Assembly: GCA_017311315.1 (NCBI GenBank)
Contig: CM029644.1
Location: 26,493,606-26,557,605, forward strand
Direction: 5' to 3'
From: Dendrocalamus latiflorus
Lineage: Eukaryota; Streptophyta; Magnoliopsida; Poales; Poaceae
Length of the DNA: 64,000 nucleotides
Every line of letters starts with the position of its first letter. The stretch's first letter is position 1. A program made the position numbers and the translations under genes. Below the pieces are notes generated by a model. It did not search any database and was not told where the DNA came from. It saw only the letters and a program-made list of their open reading frames with translations. Positions 29,883-40,909 of this stretch are shown in pieces.

Positions 29883-30789
29883 TCAGGCACCCAGATTTTT
29901 CAATCCAGATTCCTCTGTGATTCCACCGCACTATTCCCTGGATCAGTAGATAGTGCTCACAGTTACAGTAATGGATATCAAATTTCATATCATGCGGAAG
30001 CTAAAGTAAATTAATAGACTTACTCATGGGCCGATTAGGCCGAAATCAATAAATTGCAGCAGCGGAATGAAGCACACAGGTGGGACCTTCAGGACATGCC
30101 CACAGGCAGCCAACTGGAGATTCACGACCTAGCCCTTGACATCTTCATCTTCTCTGCCAGCATGTCCAATCGTGTTGCTGAGGCGAGGTGATCTGATTCC
30201 TGATTATGAATTTGTCGCGAAAGCGAGTGTGAGCACAAACCACCGTGCTCCGCGAGCCAATACACAGAATGCAAATAAATAGTATGCATGGCTTGTCAAA
30301 AGAGAGGCTCGGGTCATTTTATTTGCCAAAAATCGCTTTTAGCAGCATTATTGTTATTTAACCATAGTGTTATTATTGCTACCTAAACCTCCACACAACA
30401 ATTGCCATAATTGACTTAATCCACCGAAAATGCATTTTCTTTATTGACTGCTGTCTAAAACTCCAAACAGTGAGTGACATCATTTGACTTGTCCACCGAT
30501 CTTACTCTTTCTATATTGATTGCTATCTAAGATTCTAACAGGGAGCGACATCATTTAATTGATCCACCGAACCCACACTTTCTATATTCCGTGCTGTCAA
30601 AGCTCCAAACAGCATATATCATCCATTATACAATCCACCAATCAATTGCTGCCTAAGACTCCAAGCAGTGAGTGTCATCCTTTATTTTAGATCTGCCAAT
30701 ATCTTTTGTATTCTAAATTCCTAACCATCCAATCTTGTGGTTATTAATCATCTACTCTTCATTTCTAAATTCCAGTGATTAACTAACAC
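29883..30789 (-). mobile_element. 3' part of a large LTR, minus strand
   Basis: The complement of 29883-30340 aligns by eye with 48240-48671, the end of the 5-kb LTR. Shared words include TTTTTCAATCC, CTGTGATTCCACCGCACTAT and GGCTCGGG. From 30390 to 30690 there are about four diverged repeats of 85-90 bp (words TCCACCGA, CTGTCTAAAACTCCAAACAG, GTGAGTGACATCATTT). It is cut at 30790 by the family-B Gypsy. Confidence 0.65.
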
Positions 30790-31084
30790 TGTTGTGGGGG
30801 TGGCCCAACCCCCCGCGACTGGGCCGTGCAACTAGTCCAACATGTAATAGGCCCAATAGTGTAGAGGAATATACCAGTGTAAATATACCAATGTACTATC
30901 ATCCCTTATAAGTACTAAGGGGTAGAATGGGAATTTCCCATTCTACCCCACTCATATATATATAAACCCCCAGGAGGGGCAAAGGAGGGACATCCTCTCA
31001 TTCTCACCAACCATCCCATAGATATGGCTCCCTCTTCCTCTTCTACTAGTCCCCTTCTCTACTGTTTGGCCTGTAGCCACAACA
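30790..31084 (+). repeat. LTR of plus-strand family-B Gypsy
   Basis: 295 bp, TGTTGTGGGG ... CCACAACA, with TATATATATAAACCCCCAGG as TATA region (about 30955). Homologous to 11587-11867. Confidence 0.85.
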
Positions 31085-31086
31085 GA

Positions 31087-31104
31087 TGGCGCCGTCCGTG
31101 GGGA
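31087..31104 (+). promoter_or_regulatory. Primer-binding site of plus-strand family-B copy
   Basis: TGGCGCCGTCCGTGGGGA, identical to the site at 675-692 in element A. Confidence 0.7.
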
Positions 31105-31202
31105 TTGGATAAAAAGTCGCTTAAGGAGCTGGAAGCTGTTCTTGGGAGCATCATCAGCGACAGATAAGTAGTTTGCTCACTAAAAGTTAACCATCCTGAC
31201 GG

Positions 31203-32357
31203 CAGGGCCGGTCCTGTGATTTTAAGGGCCCAGGGCGAAACTAGAAATAAAGGCCCTAGTATAAATATCTAAATATAAATTTATATACACACACATATAT
31301 ATGTATCTAATTTTACCAACAAATACTTAAAATGCGTTATGTATTAAAGAAAAATTCATATCAAACAGTTTATAGATATTACCTTAAAAATTCCTTCTAA
31401 CATTTCTAGATGCGAAGTCATTGATGATGCTATTGATATCAATCTCATCCAATAATTTCTTCTCAATACATAAAGTTGCCAAACCGTTTAACCTCTCTTG
31501 AGACATTGTTGACCTTAAATAATTCTTCAACTCCTCTCTGTGATTCTATCAACTCATCTATTCGTTTCCTCTTTTTTCTTTTTTCACTGCCGGATGCATA
31601 TTTTCTAGATGACATGGTACTGAAAATTTAAAGAATAAATGAACAATAGTACAATTAGTAACTACAAAGCGCTAATTATTGATTAAAAAATTTCTAATAT
31701 GCAAACTACAGTCTACAGTAGATGTGGACCTTCTGGTTTGGGAATTTCGAATTCCGCAGCTGATCGCTCGCTTGCTCCACTCGACTGTCGGCGGATCAAC
31801 TCATCTAGTCGCAGACGGCAGATTCGCTTCGCTCAGCCGCCGCAGCCGGCCGCCGCCTACTCGCCTTCACGCCTTGTACGCAGCAGTACGCGCCTGCAAT
31901 CAAATGATCAATCATGCATGCAGCATGCAGATGCAGGCCATGCAATTCAAAGCGATTAGCATAATGCATATGCATGCAGCATGCAGAGACGTAGCATAAT
32001 GCAGAGACGTAGCGCGGTGGCTTGGTCGCTTGCAGTCGGCGCCTTGTATGCATAACGCATGCAGCATGCAGAGACGTAGCGGCGTAGCGCGGCTTGATCG
32101 CTTACCGGCGGGGGACGTAGCGCGGCCGCGCGGCGTGATGGTGCTGGTGCGGCGTCGCCCTAGTTCCCCACGAGGCTACGACCCCTAGACGAAAAAAAGA
32201 TCTGAAGATGAGGTCTGAAGTCGCCAATAGATCGACCAATAGCCGGATGCGGATAGTATTAGTATACTTGTACATATACAATATATAACAGTGTATGGGG
32301 CCCTGGGTTTTGGGGGCCCGGGGCGGCCGCCCCGCTCGCCCCCTAGGGCCGGACCTG
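31203..32357 (-). mobile_element. Non-autonomous hAT element
   Basis: 1155 bp between the 8-bp duplication CCTGACGG (31195-31202 and 32358-32365). The termini are CAGGGCCGG and CCGGACCTG. Coding sequence for the two ends of a transposase is on the minus strand (31384-31615). The rest is non-coding, with GCATGCAG repeats at 31910-32090 and a G/C-rich right terminus. Confidence 0.92.
31384..31615 (-). pseudogene. hAT transposase remnant: N- and C-terminal ends joined
   Basis: The minus strand opens at 31615 with MSSRKYASGSEKRKKRKRID, typical of the N-terminus of zinc-finger-MYM-type hAT transposases. After about 45 codons the frame shifts, and the C-terminal end follows (ERLNGLATLCIEKKLLDEID, then FASRNVRRNF and stop at 31384). 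The whole catalytic middle is missing, so this is an internal-deletion derivative that would rely on another copy's transposase. Confidence 0.8.
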
Positions 32358-32365
32358 CCTGACGG

Positions 32366-32699
32366 CAGGGGTGTGGTTTATTGAATAGTTCTAGTCAAAT
32401 CGTCTATTTCTATGTTGCTGTTATCTCCGTTCTGTTGGGGTTGTTCATACAGAAAAAACGAGCGGAGGATGCGTTCGCGAAGCCAGCCCGGATGCCTTCG
32501 ACTTCCCCACGCCAGACTCCACGCGGAGCGCAATTCGCCAGGTGCGCCTTCGCGGCAGCCTCCGCCGAATCTCCACACATCCGCGAACCCCGCGTATCCA
32601 TCCGCGAAGTCTGCGTGTACGTCGACGCCGAGTCTTGTCTCCGGATGCATCCTCCGCGCCAGACTCCGCAGGCGAAGCGCTGGCCTTCACTCCACCCCT
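32366..32699 (+). other. Family-B Gypsy interior, GC-rich
   Basis: Continues the leader after the hAT. Codons in several frames give Arg/Pro-rich stretches, none recognisable. Confidence 0.35.
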
Positions 32700-33430
32700 C
32701 GCGCAGGTTTGTATGTAAGCAAATCCTTGCATGCATGTACTAGCATGCAGCCACGTATAATACATATGCATTCATCTAAAGTACACGCCCATGCATGCAC
32801 TCGAGTATACGCACACACATGCATGCATTCCAGTATACGCCCATGCATGCGCCCAGCATATCCGTCCGTGCACTGGGTTTCGTATACTAGGTCTTGGTTT
32901 CTGTGCTGCCGAAGGCCTGCTCCGATCCCGCTGGCCTCTGCGCTGCCGAAGGCCTGCTCCGACCCCGCGCCTTTGCTCCGACCTCCGGGCTGCTGAAGCT
33001 GGGGGCTCCGGCCTCCGCTGGCGTTCCGCTAAAAGCGTCGCTGTGGGAGACGCCCGTGGCGGCAGCGGGGCGAGCCGCGGCGAGGAACCCCAGAGCAGAC
33101 ATCGCGCCGAGGTCGATCCCCACGAGCAAGTCCGCCGCGTCATTAGCGACCCGCCTCCGCGCCTCAAACATCAACAAAACATCAACAAATACAATTTTCG
33201 CGTATGTATGCGTCCGGAATGTACATCCATCCGTAAGCTCCGTCCATTTGCATGCAAATAGCTATCCGTGTATACCCCTCCATGCATATCCATCCATGCA
33301 TGCAAATGGTTGTTCACGTTTATCCATCCATGTATGCAAATAGCCATTTACGTATATGCACCCATGCATGCACAAACACATGCATTGCCTATCCATGTGC
33401 ATGGCACATGCACGTCCGGCATTACCATGC
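32700..33430. repeat. Field of CATGCATG (RY-type) words
   Basis: CATGCATG occurs six times (near 32731, 32791, 32819, 32843, 33293, 33365), along with many CATGCA and ATGCAT words. They sit in a loose repeat of the form GTATACGCCCATGCATGCAC. Between them, at 32895-32990, CTGCCGAAGGCCTGCTCCGA is repeated directly. Confidence 0.7.
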
Positions 33431-33639
33431 ATACACTGCGCTTGGCGAGACCTTCTCCAGGCTGCGCAACCTGGTGACCGTCGACGCGGTGGCCGTGGGC
33501 GAGCACAACCACCACCACGCCATATCCGACGAGGCCTTTTCCGGGCCTTCGCGAGTCAACGTCTTCTGCGAGCCCTCGCCGAACTCCACACCGCGCTTCA
33601 GGACTCCGCGCGCCAACGTCTGGTGGGAGACTGAGGTTT

Positions 33640-34329
33640 GCTGACTTTAAAACGGTCGGGGAGTACAATTCTGCCTTGCACAGGATTTGTACAAACCTTA
33701 AACTCTGTGGCAAGTAGATCACAGATGACCAGAAGATCGAGAAAACCCTATCCACCTTTCACCCCAGTGCTGTACAGACTGCCCGCAACTATCGTCAAGA
33801 CGGCTACAAGGAGTATGCCGAATTAATTGATATGATGCAGGTGGCAGAGGCTCAGGACGAACTTCTCCGTAAGAATTACGTCTCGCAGCCACCAGGCAGC
33901 TCTGCTGGTCGTGAAGCCAACGCTAACAGCTTCAAGGTGCGAAAGCCCTTGATGAAGAGAAGGGGGAAGAAGGGTAAGATCGTTGCCCAGAAAGGCAAGT
34001 CAGATGCTCCAAACGACAAAAAGGCTAAGAAGAGTGGCAAGACCTATGGCCAGCAAAACCAGGGTTGCTACAAGTGTGGCAAGTGGGGACATTGGTCGCG
34101 GATATGCAAAGAACCGCAACATGTCATTGATGCCCACCAAGCTCACTTTGCAGTCATTGAGGGGGAGCAGCCTGAGCAACTACCAGAGATGATGGAGGTT
34201 GAGTCCATCCCGGCAGCAGCACCCCCTTACGACTTAGAGGCAGCCACCGCCATGATCTCTCTTGAAGAGAATGTCACTGCTGAGAAAATAGTCGAAGAAG
34301 TCAATGATTTTCTAGTTGATTTCGTCTGA
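33640..34329 (+). pseudogene. Copia gag, 5'-truncated
   Basis: One frame with a TAG at 33715-33717. It shows the end of a UBN2-type gag domain (DDQKIEKTLSTFHPS), a Lys-rich stretch and a CCHC knuckle CYKCGKWGHWSRIC near 34069-34110. It ends at the stop 34327-34329. The N-terminal half is absent. Confidence 0.85.
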
Positions 34330-34534
34330 TGCACAGAATGCATAAGACGTTAATTGTCATTTATTTTGTGTTAAATGGACAAGTTTAGAACTTGCATGGT
34401 TGGTGCTTTAGGATTTTGCTTTTTCATAATGGTTGGATGATTTTGGAATAAAACATTCATTTATTCAGTTTATATTGGCATTATATGTTCTGATATTGGC
34501 GTATTTTATTTATGTGTTGAATGCCTTATAATAC

Positions 34535-37500
34535 ATGTTAATTAAATACGTTATATTAGAACACGTGTGGCGCCCTATTGAGGAAGTATGCCTTGCCGAC
34601 AGCGGCACAACGAATACCATCTTAAGAGAGACTAAGTATTTCCAGTCGATCCGTAAGAGCACTGGCAGCCTTACGACAATCGCCGGAAGCGATGCGTGTA
34701 TAATTGGTTCTGGAAGAGCCACTATTATACTTTCAATGGGCACAACTTTGGTCATTGAAGAAGCCTTATTGTACCCAGAATCGACTAGAACTCTCCTAAG
34801 TTTTAAGGATATTCGCGCCAATGGTTTCGACGTTGAGACTGACGAAGAGCATCACGAAGCGCGAAGAGAATGGCAAAAGAATATTAGAAAAACTTTCTTC
34901 ACTTGAAACTGGGCTATATTATACCAACATTAAGACGCCTGCAACGTACACTGTCCTGAAGACAGTATTTAGAAGCTCTGAACTCTTCTGTCTCTGGTAA
35001 GACATATTAGGCCACCCAAGTCTTAGGATGATGAGAAACATAATAAATAACTCGCATGGGCATAATATTAATGTGAAGAATTTCCCGAATCATGAAGATT
35101 TTGTGTGCCCTGCGTATGCCACCGGGAAACTAATTACTAGACCCTACACTCTAAAAGTGAAGGATGAAGTCCCTGCATTCCTGGAACGCATCCAGGGAGA
35201 CATTTGCGGTCCTATTCAGCCCGTTTCAGGGCCGTTTAAGTATTTTATGGTGCTCATTGACGCTTCATCGAAGTGGTCGTATGTGGGTTTATTATCCACA
35301 AGAAACCACGTCTTTGCAAAATTGATCTCGCAGATCATTCGCATCAGAAATGTGTTTCCAGATCATCATATCAAGTCCATCCGAATGGACAACGCCGGAG
35401 AATTTGCTTCGAAGGCATTTGATGATTATTGCATGGCGATGGGAATTGCAGTTGAGCATTCGGTACTGTATGTCCATACCCAAAATGGTTTGGCAGAGGC
35501 TTTAATTAAAAAATTAAATTTATTGCCCGACCCCTCTTGCATAAAAATATTTTGCCAGCTACATGTTAGGGACACGCAGTCCTTCATGCAGCGAATCTCA
35601 TCAACCTTAGACCTTCGGCCTACAATATCCATTCACCTATGCAACTAGCGCAAGGGTCACCACTGAAAATTTCACATCTTAGGAGGTTTGGATGCAAGGT
35701 TTATGTACCGATACCACCTCCGCAGCGTACTGCAATGGGCCCACTCCGCAAGACTGGGATATACGTTGGTTATGAGACTGCATCCATAATCAGGTATTTG
35801 GAACCCATGACGGGCGACTTGCATACTGCCTGCTTCGCTGATTGCATTTTTGATGAGGATAATTTCCCGTCATTAGGGGGAGGAAATCAACCCGTTGATG
35901 AAAAATATCGGGAAATTACGTGGAAAGCCACGGGAATCCATGCACATGACCCGCGCACTAGTGAAACTGAAAAAGAGGTCCAGAAGATCATCGACTTGCA
36001 AGCATTAGCAAATCAACTGCCCGATCACTTTAGTGATTTGAAGAGCGTGATTAAATCGCATGTGCCTGCACGCAATGCACCGGAGAGGGTTGAAATACCA
36101 AAGAAAATTGAAGGTATCCCTAATCCCGTCCAAAGGCCTCAGAATAAAAGGACGAGAACTCCGGTTCCTCGAGTCCAAAGTAACCGGGGACGCCCGGCGA
36201 AAAGGATAAGAGGGATTTATCACAGCCGATCATTGATGTTCCCCAGAATGAGAAGGGGAGCCAGTTGAGACCTAGCACAAGTATGACACCTTCAGAAAAG
36301 GGCATACCGGATCTGAATATCCCCATCGGCATGGATGTGTGCGCACACATCGGAGCCGAAAAACTAAAGGGACTTGCCACCCCAATTGAAAGAAGCGATG
36401 TGCAAGGTAAAGCTCCAGCAGAAGCAATCGCTCCAGAAGAAGCAACTCATGAAGAAATAGCTATAAATTATGTGCACACGGGAGAGTCCCTGAATAGGAC
36501 AACAGCTAATATCGATATCTACTTCGCAAAGAAAATTGCCACCATCATCGATCTTGATCTTGAGCCTGCATCACTCGCTAAATGTAAGAAAAGATCAGAT
36601 TGGGAAGATTGGAAGAAGGCAATAGCAACTGAATTGCTATCTCTGAACAAAAGAGAGGTGTTTGGGCCCGTATGTCGTACGCCTCCCCACATACACCCCG
36701 TTGGGCACAAGTGGGTATTTGTTCGAAAGAGAAATGAAAAAAATGAAGTAGTGAGATACAAAGCAAGGCTGATAGCCCAAGGTTTCACTCAACGTCCTGG
36801 AGTTGATTATGAAGAAACCCACTCCCCAGTCATGAGTGGAATTACCTTTAGATACTTGATCTCAATGGCAGCGAACTTGAACTTGGAAATGAAATTGATG
36901 GATGTTGTGACTGCATACCTTTACGGTAACTTGGATTCGGAGATTTACATGAAAGTCCCTGAAAGAATTCCTCTCCCGAACCAAGATAGAGCAAATAGAA
37001 ATCTGTACAGTGTGAAACTCAGAAAGTCACTGTATGGACTGAAACAATCTGGAAGAATGTGGTATAATCGCTTAAACGACTTTCTCTGCAAAAAGGCTAC
37101 ACGAACAATGAAGACTGTCCTTGTGTATTTATACGGCGATCCCAGAATGAATTTTGTATAATCTCTGTGTATGTAGATGATCTGAATATCATCGGGACAG
37201 CCGAAGACATAAAAGAAGCAAGCTCCTACTTGGAGTCAGAATTTGAAATGAAAGATTTGGGCAAGACCAAGTTTTGCTTAGGCCTACAGCTTGAGCATGT
37301 CCCTGAAGGAGTCTTGGTACATCAGTCGACCTACACCCAGAAGGTGCTTGAAAGGTTTGGCTTCGAGAAGGCATTTCCCTCGAAAGTACCGATGATCGGT
37401 AGGTCTTTACAGCAAGAAAAAGATCCTTTCCGACCTAGGGAAGAGGGGGAGGAAGTCCTGGGACCGGAATTCCCATACTTGAGTGCAGTGGGAGCACTCA

Positions 37501-38198
37501 TGTACTTAGCAAACTGCACTAGACCGGACATTGCATTTGCCGTGAACCTGTTAGCAAGGTACAGTGCAGAGCCCACCAAAAGGCATTGGCAGGGCATAAA
37601 TGACATTTTCCGATACCTCCAAGGAAGCAAGGACCTTGGATTGTTCTACAGAAAGAATCAAGATCTGAACTTGATTGGCTATGCAGATGCTGGGTACCTG
37701 TCGGATCCGCATACCGCAAAGTCACAAACAGGCTATGTATTCCTGTGTGGTGGAACTGCAATTTCATGGAAATCGTCTAAGCAAAGCCTGGTAGCTACTT
37801 CGACGAACCACTCAGAAATCATAGCACTGTATGAAGCTGCAGGAGAGTGCGCATGGCTCCGCTGAATGGTTCACCACATCCAGCAGTCATGTGGGATGAA
37901 CATTGTGCAAACCCCCACAATTATCTAAGAAGATAATGCAGCTTGCGTTGCACAAGTGCAAATGGGCTATGTGAAGAGTCATCTCACAAAGCATATCAAC
38001 CCTAAATTCTTCTATGCACATGAATTGCAATAGATGGACGAGATTAAAGTACTGCATACTAAGTCATGTGAAAATCTCGCAGATTTATTCACTAAGTCAC
38101 TCCCCGCATCTAGCTTTGAAAGGTGCGTGCGTGGAATTGGAATGATGAGACTTAGAGAAGTGCAGAATTCAGGGGGAGAATTCTCACAAGCCCGCTAA
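34535..38198 (+). pseudogene. Copia pol in fragments
   Basis: Protease (CLADSGTTNTILRETKYF) at 34580-34640. Integrase (RIQGDICGPIQPVSGPFKYF; IRMDNAGEFASKAF; weakened HTQNGLAEA) at 35028-35520. Linker at 35639-36268. Reverse transcriptase at 36265-37200 (WVFVRKRNEKNEVVRYKARL; SLYGLKQSGRMWYNRLNDF; YVDDLNIIGT). RNase H at 37670-38198 (GYADAGYLSD; ENLADLFTKSLP). The frame changes near 34906, 35640, 36266 and 37150, and there are stops at 37863 and twice more before 38198. Not functional. Confidence 0.88.
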
Positions 38199-38437
38199 TA
38201 AATCTTGATCATGAAGATTAAGTACCCCAAAAAAATAAAGTCCTGCAGACCAAATGAATTTGGGTGAATTGTACTCTTTTTCCCTTGACGAGTTTTCTAT
38301 GAAGTTTCTCGACCAAGGTTTTTAATGAGGCAATTCGTGCATCGCAGCATCACATGTATCATGTACTCTTTCTCCAAATTTTTCCCACTGGGTTTTTATG
38401 GAGTTTTGACGAGGCATGAGCATGTTGGGTGAGTGCC

Positions 38438-38447
38438 CAAGGGGGAG
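38438..38447 (+). promoter_or_regulatory. Polypurine tract of the decayed Copia
   Basis: CAAGGGGGAG, just before the LTR. Confidence 0.75.
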
Positions 38448-38690
38448 TGTTAGGAAACTGGGCCCACGGCCAGAGTCCTGACATATTTGGGCACCCCACT
38501 GTAGACTATAAATAGGGACCTAGACCCCCTCATTATGTATACCAGATGCAATCTAAAGCAATAAAGAAAGACCAGGAGTTCTCTCTACCTCTCTGTGTTC
38601 AATCTATTATTCTGTGATTCTGTTATTGATTTGTTCTTGTTCTAAGCAGAGGAATCGTTCGGACTGGTCGCCAGCGACGGTTTCTCAACA
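38448..38690 (+). repeat. 3' LTR of the decayed Copia
   Basis: 243 bp, TGTTAGGAAACTGG ... TTTCTCAACA. It has a TATA box (ACTATAAATAGGG, near 38506) and a poly(A) signal AATAAA at 38560-38565, as expected for a short Copia LTR. Confidence 0.8.
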
Positions 38691-39594
38691 ATGTGGACCC
38701 TAGAGTGGCCTGTCAACTTTCGTCTAAACTAGATTTTGTTAACTGTCTGTCATTTGGTCATAACCACTTTTCGGTAAGGCGTGTTTGGGCACCAACGAAA
38801 CATCAAACAAAAATTCCTAATCTCTCATCAAATTCGAGTTTTACATAATTTCACACCTTCCTGCATGGTGTTGTTAGTGAACTCATTTTTCCAAGATATC
38901 AAGCTGGGTGGATAGACGGTCTTCTTTTCAGCTTGTAAAATCTGATTTTTGATTTTTCTATGGTACTTAGTTTTTAAATAGAATATCTTTTAAAAATAAG
39001 GATCTATAAATTAGATAATAGTACATACTGTAGGGACTTCATTTATATCGATTAAAACTACCTGTGAGTTTCTGTTACTCCATACTATCTCATGAACAGC
39101 CTAAACACCATAGGATATAATTCTTTTCCTTGTATCTTTCAACAAGTGGATAGATCAAAAGTTTTTTAACGGATTTCACACACCGACTTTTCTATCTCCG
39201 TTAAAGAAAAATTGTGCCAAATGATGTGAATGTTACTCGATCGTGTTGATGGTTCCGACGTGAGCACGCACGCGCTCCGGCTGTTTTAATTTCATCTATA
39301 AATGCTACCACATTCTCCATCTCCCTTCATCATCCATCACCAAGAGCTACCTCGATCGAAGCTAAACGAGCAGCTCTAATTTACAGTCTAAAAACTCCAA
39401 ACACGTATTGCCTTTGCTCTTGATAAGTTTTCATCACCCCGAGAGGCCCCTGATAGTACAGACCTGGTTTTGAAGAACTGTAAGCTCTAATGAATTCATT
39501 GACTCTCCCTCTCTACACACACATATATATAGAAAAAATATTTTTTACTCTTGAGTGTAAGTATACTCACCTCTAATATACCACCTAAATATTT
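38691..39594. other. AT-rich spacer with a possible MITE and a promoter-like patch
   Basis: GGCGTGTTTGGGCACC at about 38778 resembles a MITE end. At 39297-39303 TATAAAT is followed by TCTCCATCTCCCTTCATC-like pyrimidine sequence, as in a plant core promoter, but no coding exon follows. No gene supported. Confidence 0.4.
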
Positions 39595-40909
39595 TTTTAC
39601 TCTCCGGTACTACCGCAGATTTCAACGTCGGAACTACTGTAGAGCGGAAGTTCCGTAGGCAAAATCAGTACTATCGGTGCCCGGAAGCTCCGAAGGTAGA
39701 GCGGAGCCTTTTTTTTCCAGAGAACGCCTAGTTTGGGTCAGGCTCGAGCGGTAGTACCGCGCCGACTCTGCGGAACTACCGGAGAGCGGAACTACCGGAC
39801 CTTATATGGCGGTAGTACCGCACTTTGAATTCAAATGATTTTATATTCAATTTATTATCTCATTATTTGTTGAGATTGTCATCAATTACCAAAATGGAAA
39901 TATTGAGAATCTAGTCCCTCCATTATGAGTTAATGGTGAGTTTTGATAATTAATGACAATCGATTTGTGTGACTAACATTTTTCATGAGTTGGATAAATA
40001 TGTTAGGTTCCATCATGATGACAACTTTAGATGACTTCATTAGTTGAAGGTTATCAAGAAGAGGATGTATCATGTGTTGATGCACATCAAGATTCCGAAG
40101 TAAAGATGTTCATATGTTGATCATAAGTCAAGGAAAATGATCATGTGTTGATGGAGTTGATTAGAAAGATGCATCATGAGTTGATGCATATCGAGATGAT
40201 GACTCAAGGCAAAGGTATGACTAGCTAGGGCTAAGGATGTGTTCCTAGTTTTTTACCGGTCTTAGTGTTTGGTTGAAAAGACCGGATTGCTAGTATAGAT
40301 TACCGTACTATTAAGAGGGGTCATGTCTAGTAGTTTGAGTCTCATCATATGTTGATAGCTCAACCTCACTTGCTCTAGCTCATCTTGGTATGAGGCTTAC
40401 ATTTGCGAATGTGTTTTGCAAATGGTTGAAGCTCATGCGGTGAATCCTTGTAACATGTGACTATACTTTGCAAATGTCTTTTGCAAAAGGTTGAAGTCCA
40501 TGTACCTACTCCTTGTGACAAGATCTAAGTTTGTAAATGCGTTTTGCAAAAGTTGGAGATCATGTATTATCCCTTGACATGGTCTAAGATTGTTTGTTAC
40601 TATTTACTTTGACATTAGACCATGGTAGTGACTCTTTGGATGTCTTTTGATTTCTGCATTGATCTAATGTGTTTGAGATCATGCAAATAGATGGGTTGTA
40701 TATCCCTCTGAATAAGCTTTCCAGAGTCCAAGATCACTCAATTCTGACATCGGAGTCAAAAGTTATGACCGTTTTTCCGAGTGTTGTCTGTGCTGAAAAA
40801 CCGAAAACGGAACTACCACGTCGACTTTGCGGAACTACCGCGGTAGTACCGCATTTTATAACTGCGGTAGTTCCGTAAATGACTGAACAACGGCTATTTT
40901 TCTAGCCGT
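39595..40909 (+). mobile_element. Diverged SIRE-type LTR fragments
   Basis: 39605-39830 holds CGGWASTWCCG-type words and TTTTTTTTCCAGAGAACGCC, as in the U3 of 18121-19746. At 39868-39903 is the pre-LTR sequence GTCATCAATTACCAAAATGG. From 39904 (TGAGAATCTAG) an LTR runs with the shared core TTTTACCGGTCTT ... ACCGTACTATTAAGAGG (40252-40318). Three diverged repeats of about 75 bp (TTTGCAAATG ... GTTTTGCAAA) lie at 40400-40560. The LTR is cut at 40910 by the next one. Confidence 0.65.

Larger units (their letters stand above)
30790..33639 (+). mobile_element. Family-B Gypsy LTR retrotransposon, 5' part, plus strand
   Basis: LTR 30790-31084, PBS 31087, leader to 31202, then a hAT insertion (31203-32357). 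The element resumes at 32366. The interior is GC-rich with CATGCATG repeats and no recognised gag or pol. It is replaced at about 33640 by Copia sequence. No matching 3' LTR is in the window. Confidence 0.65.
33640..38690 (+). mobile_element. Decayed Copia LTR retrotransposon lacking its 5' end
   Basis: Gag C-terminal part, protease, integrase, reverse transcriptase and RNase H pieces lie in order, then a polypurine tract and a 243-bp 3' LTR (38448-38690). There is no 5' LTR and no PBS. Sequence switches from the GC-rich interior of the family-B Gypsy to gag at about 33640. There are many stops and frame changes. It is a different lineage from 18121-29353. Confidence 0.88.
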
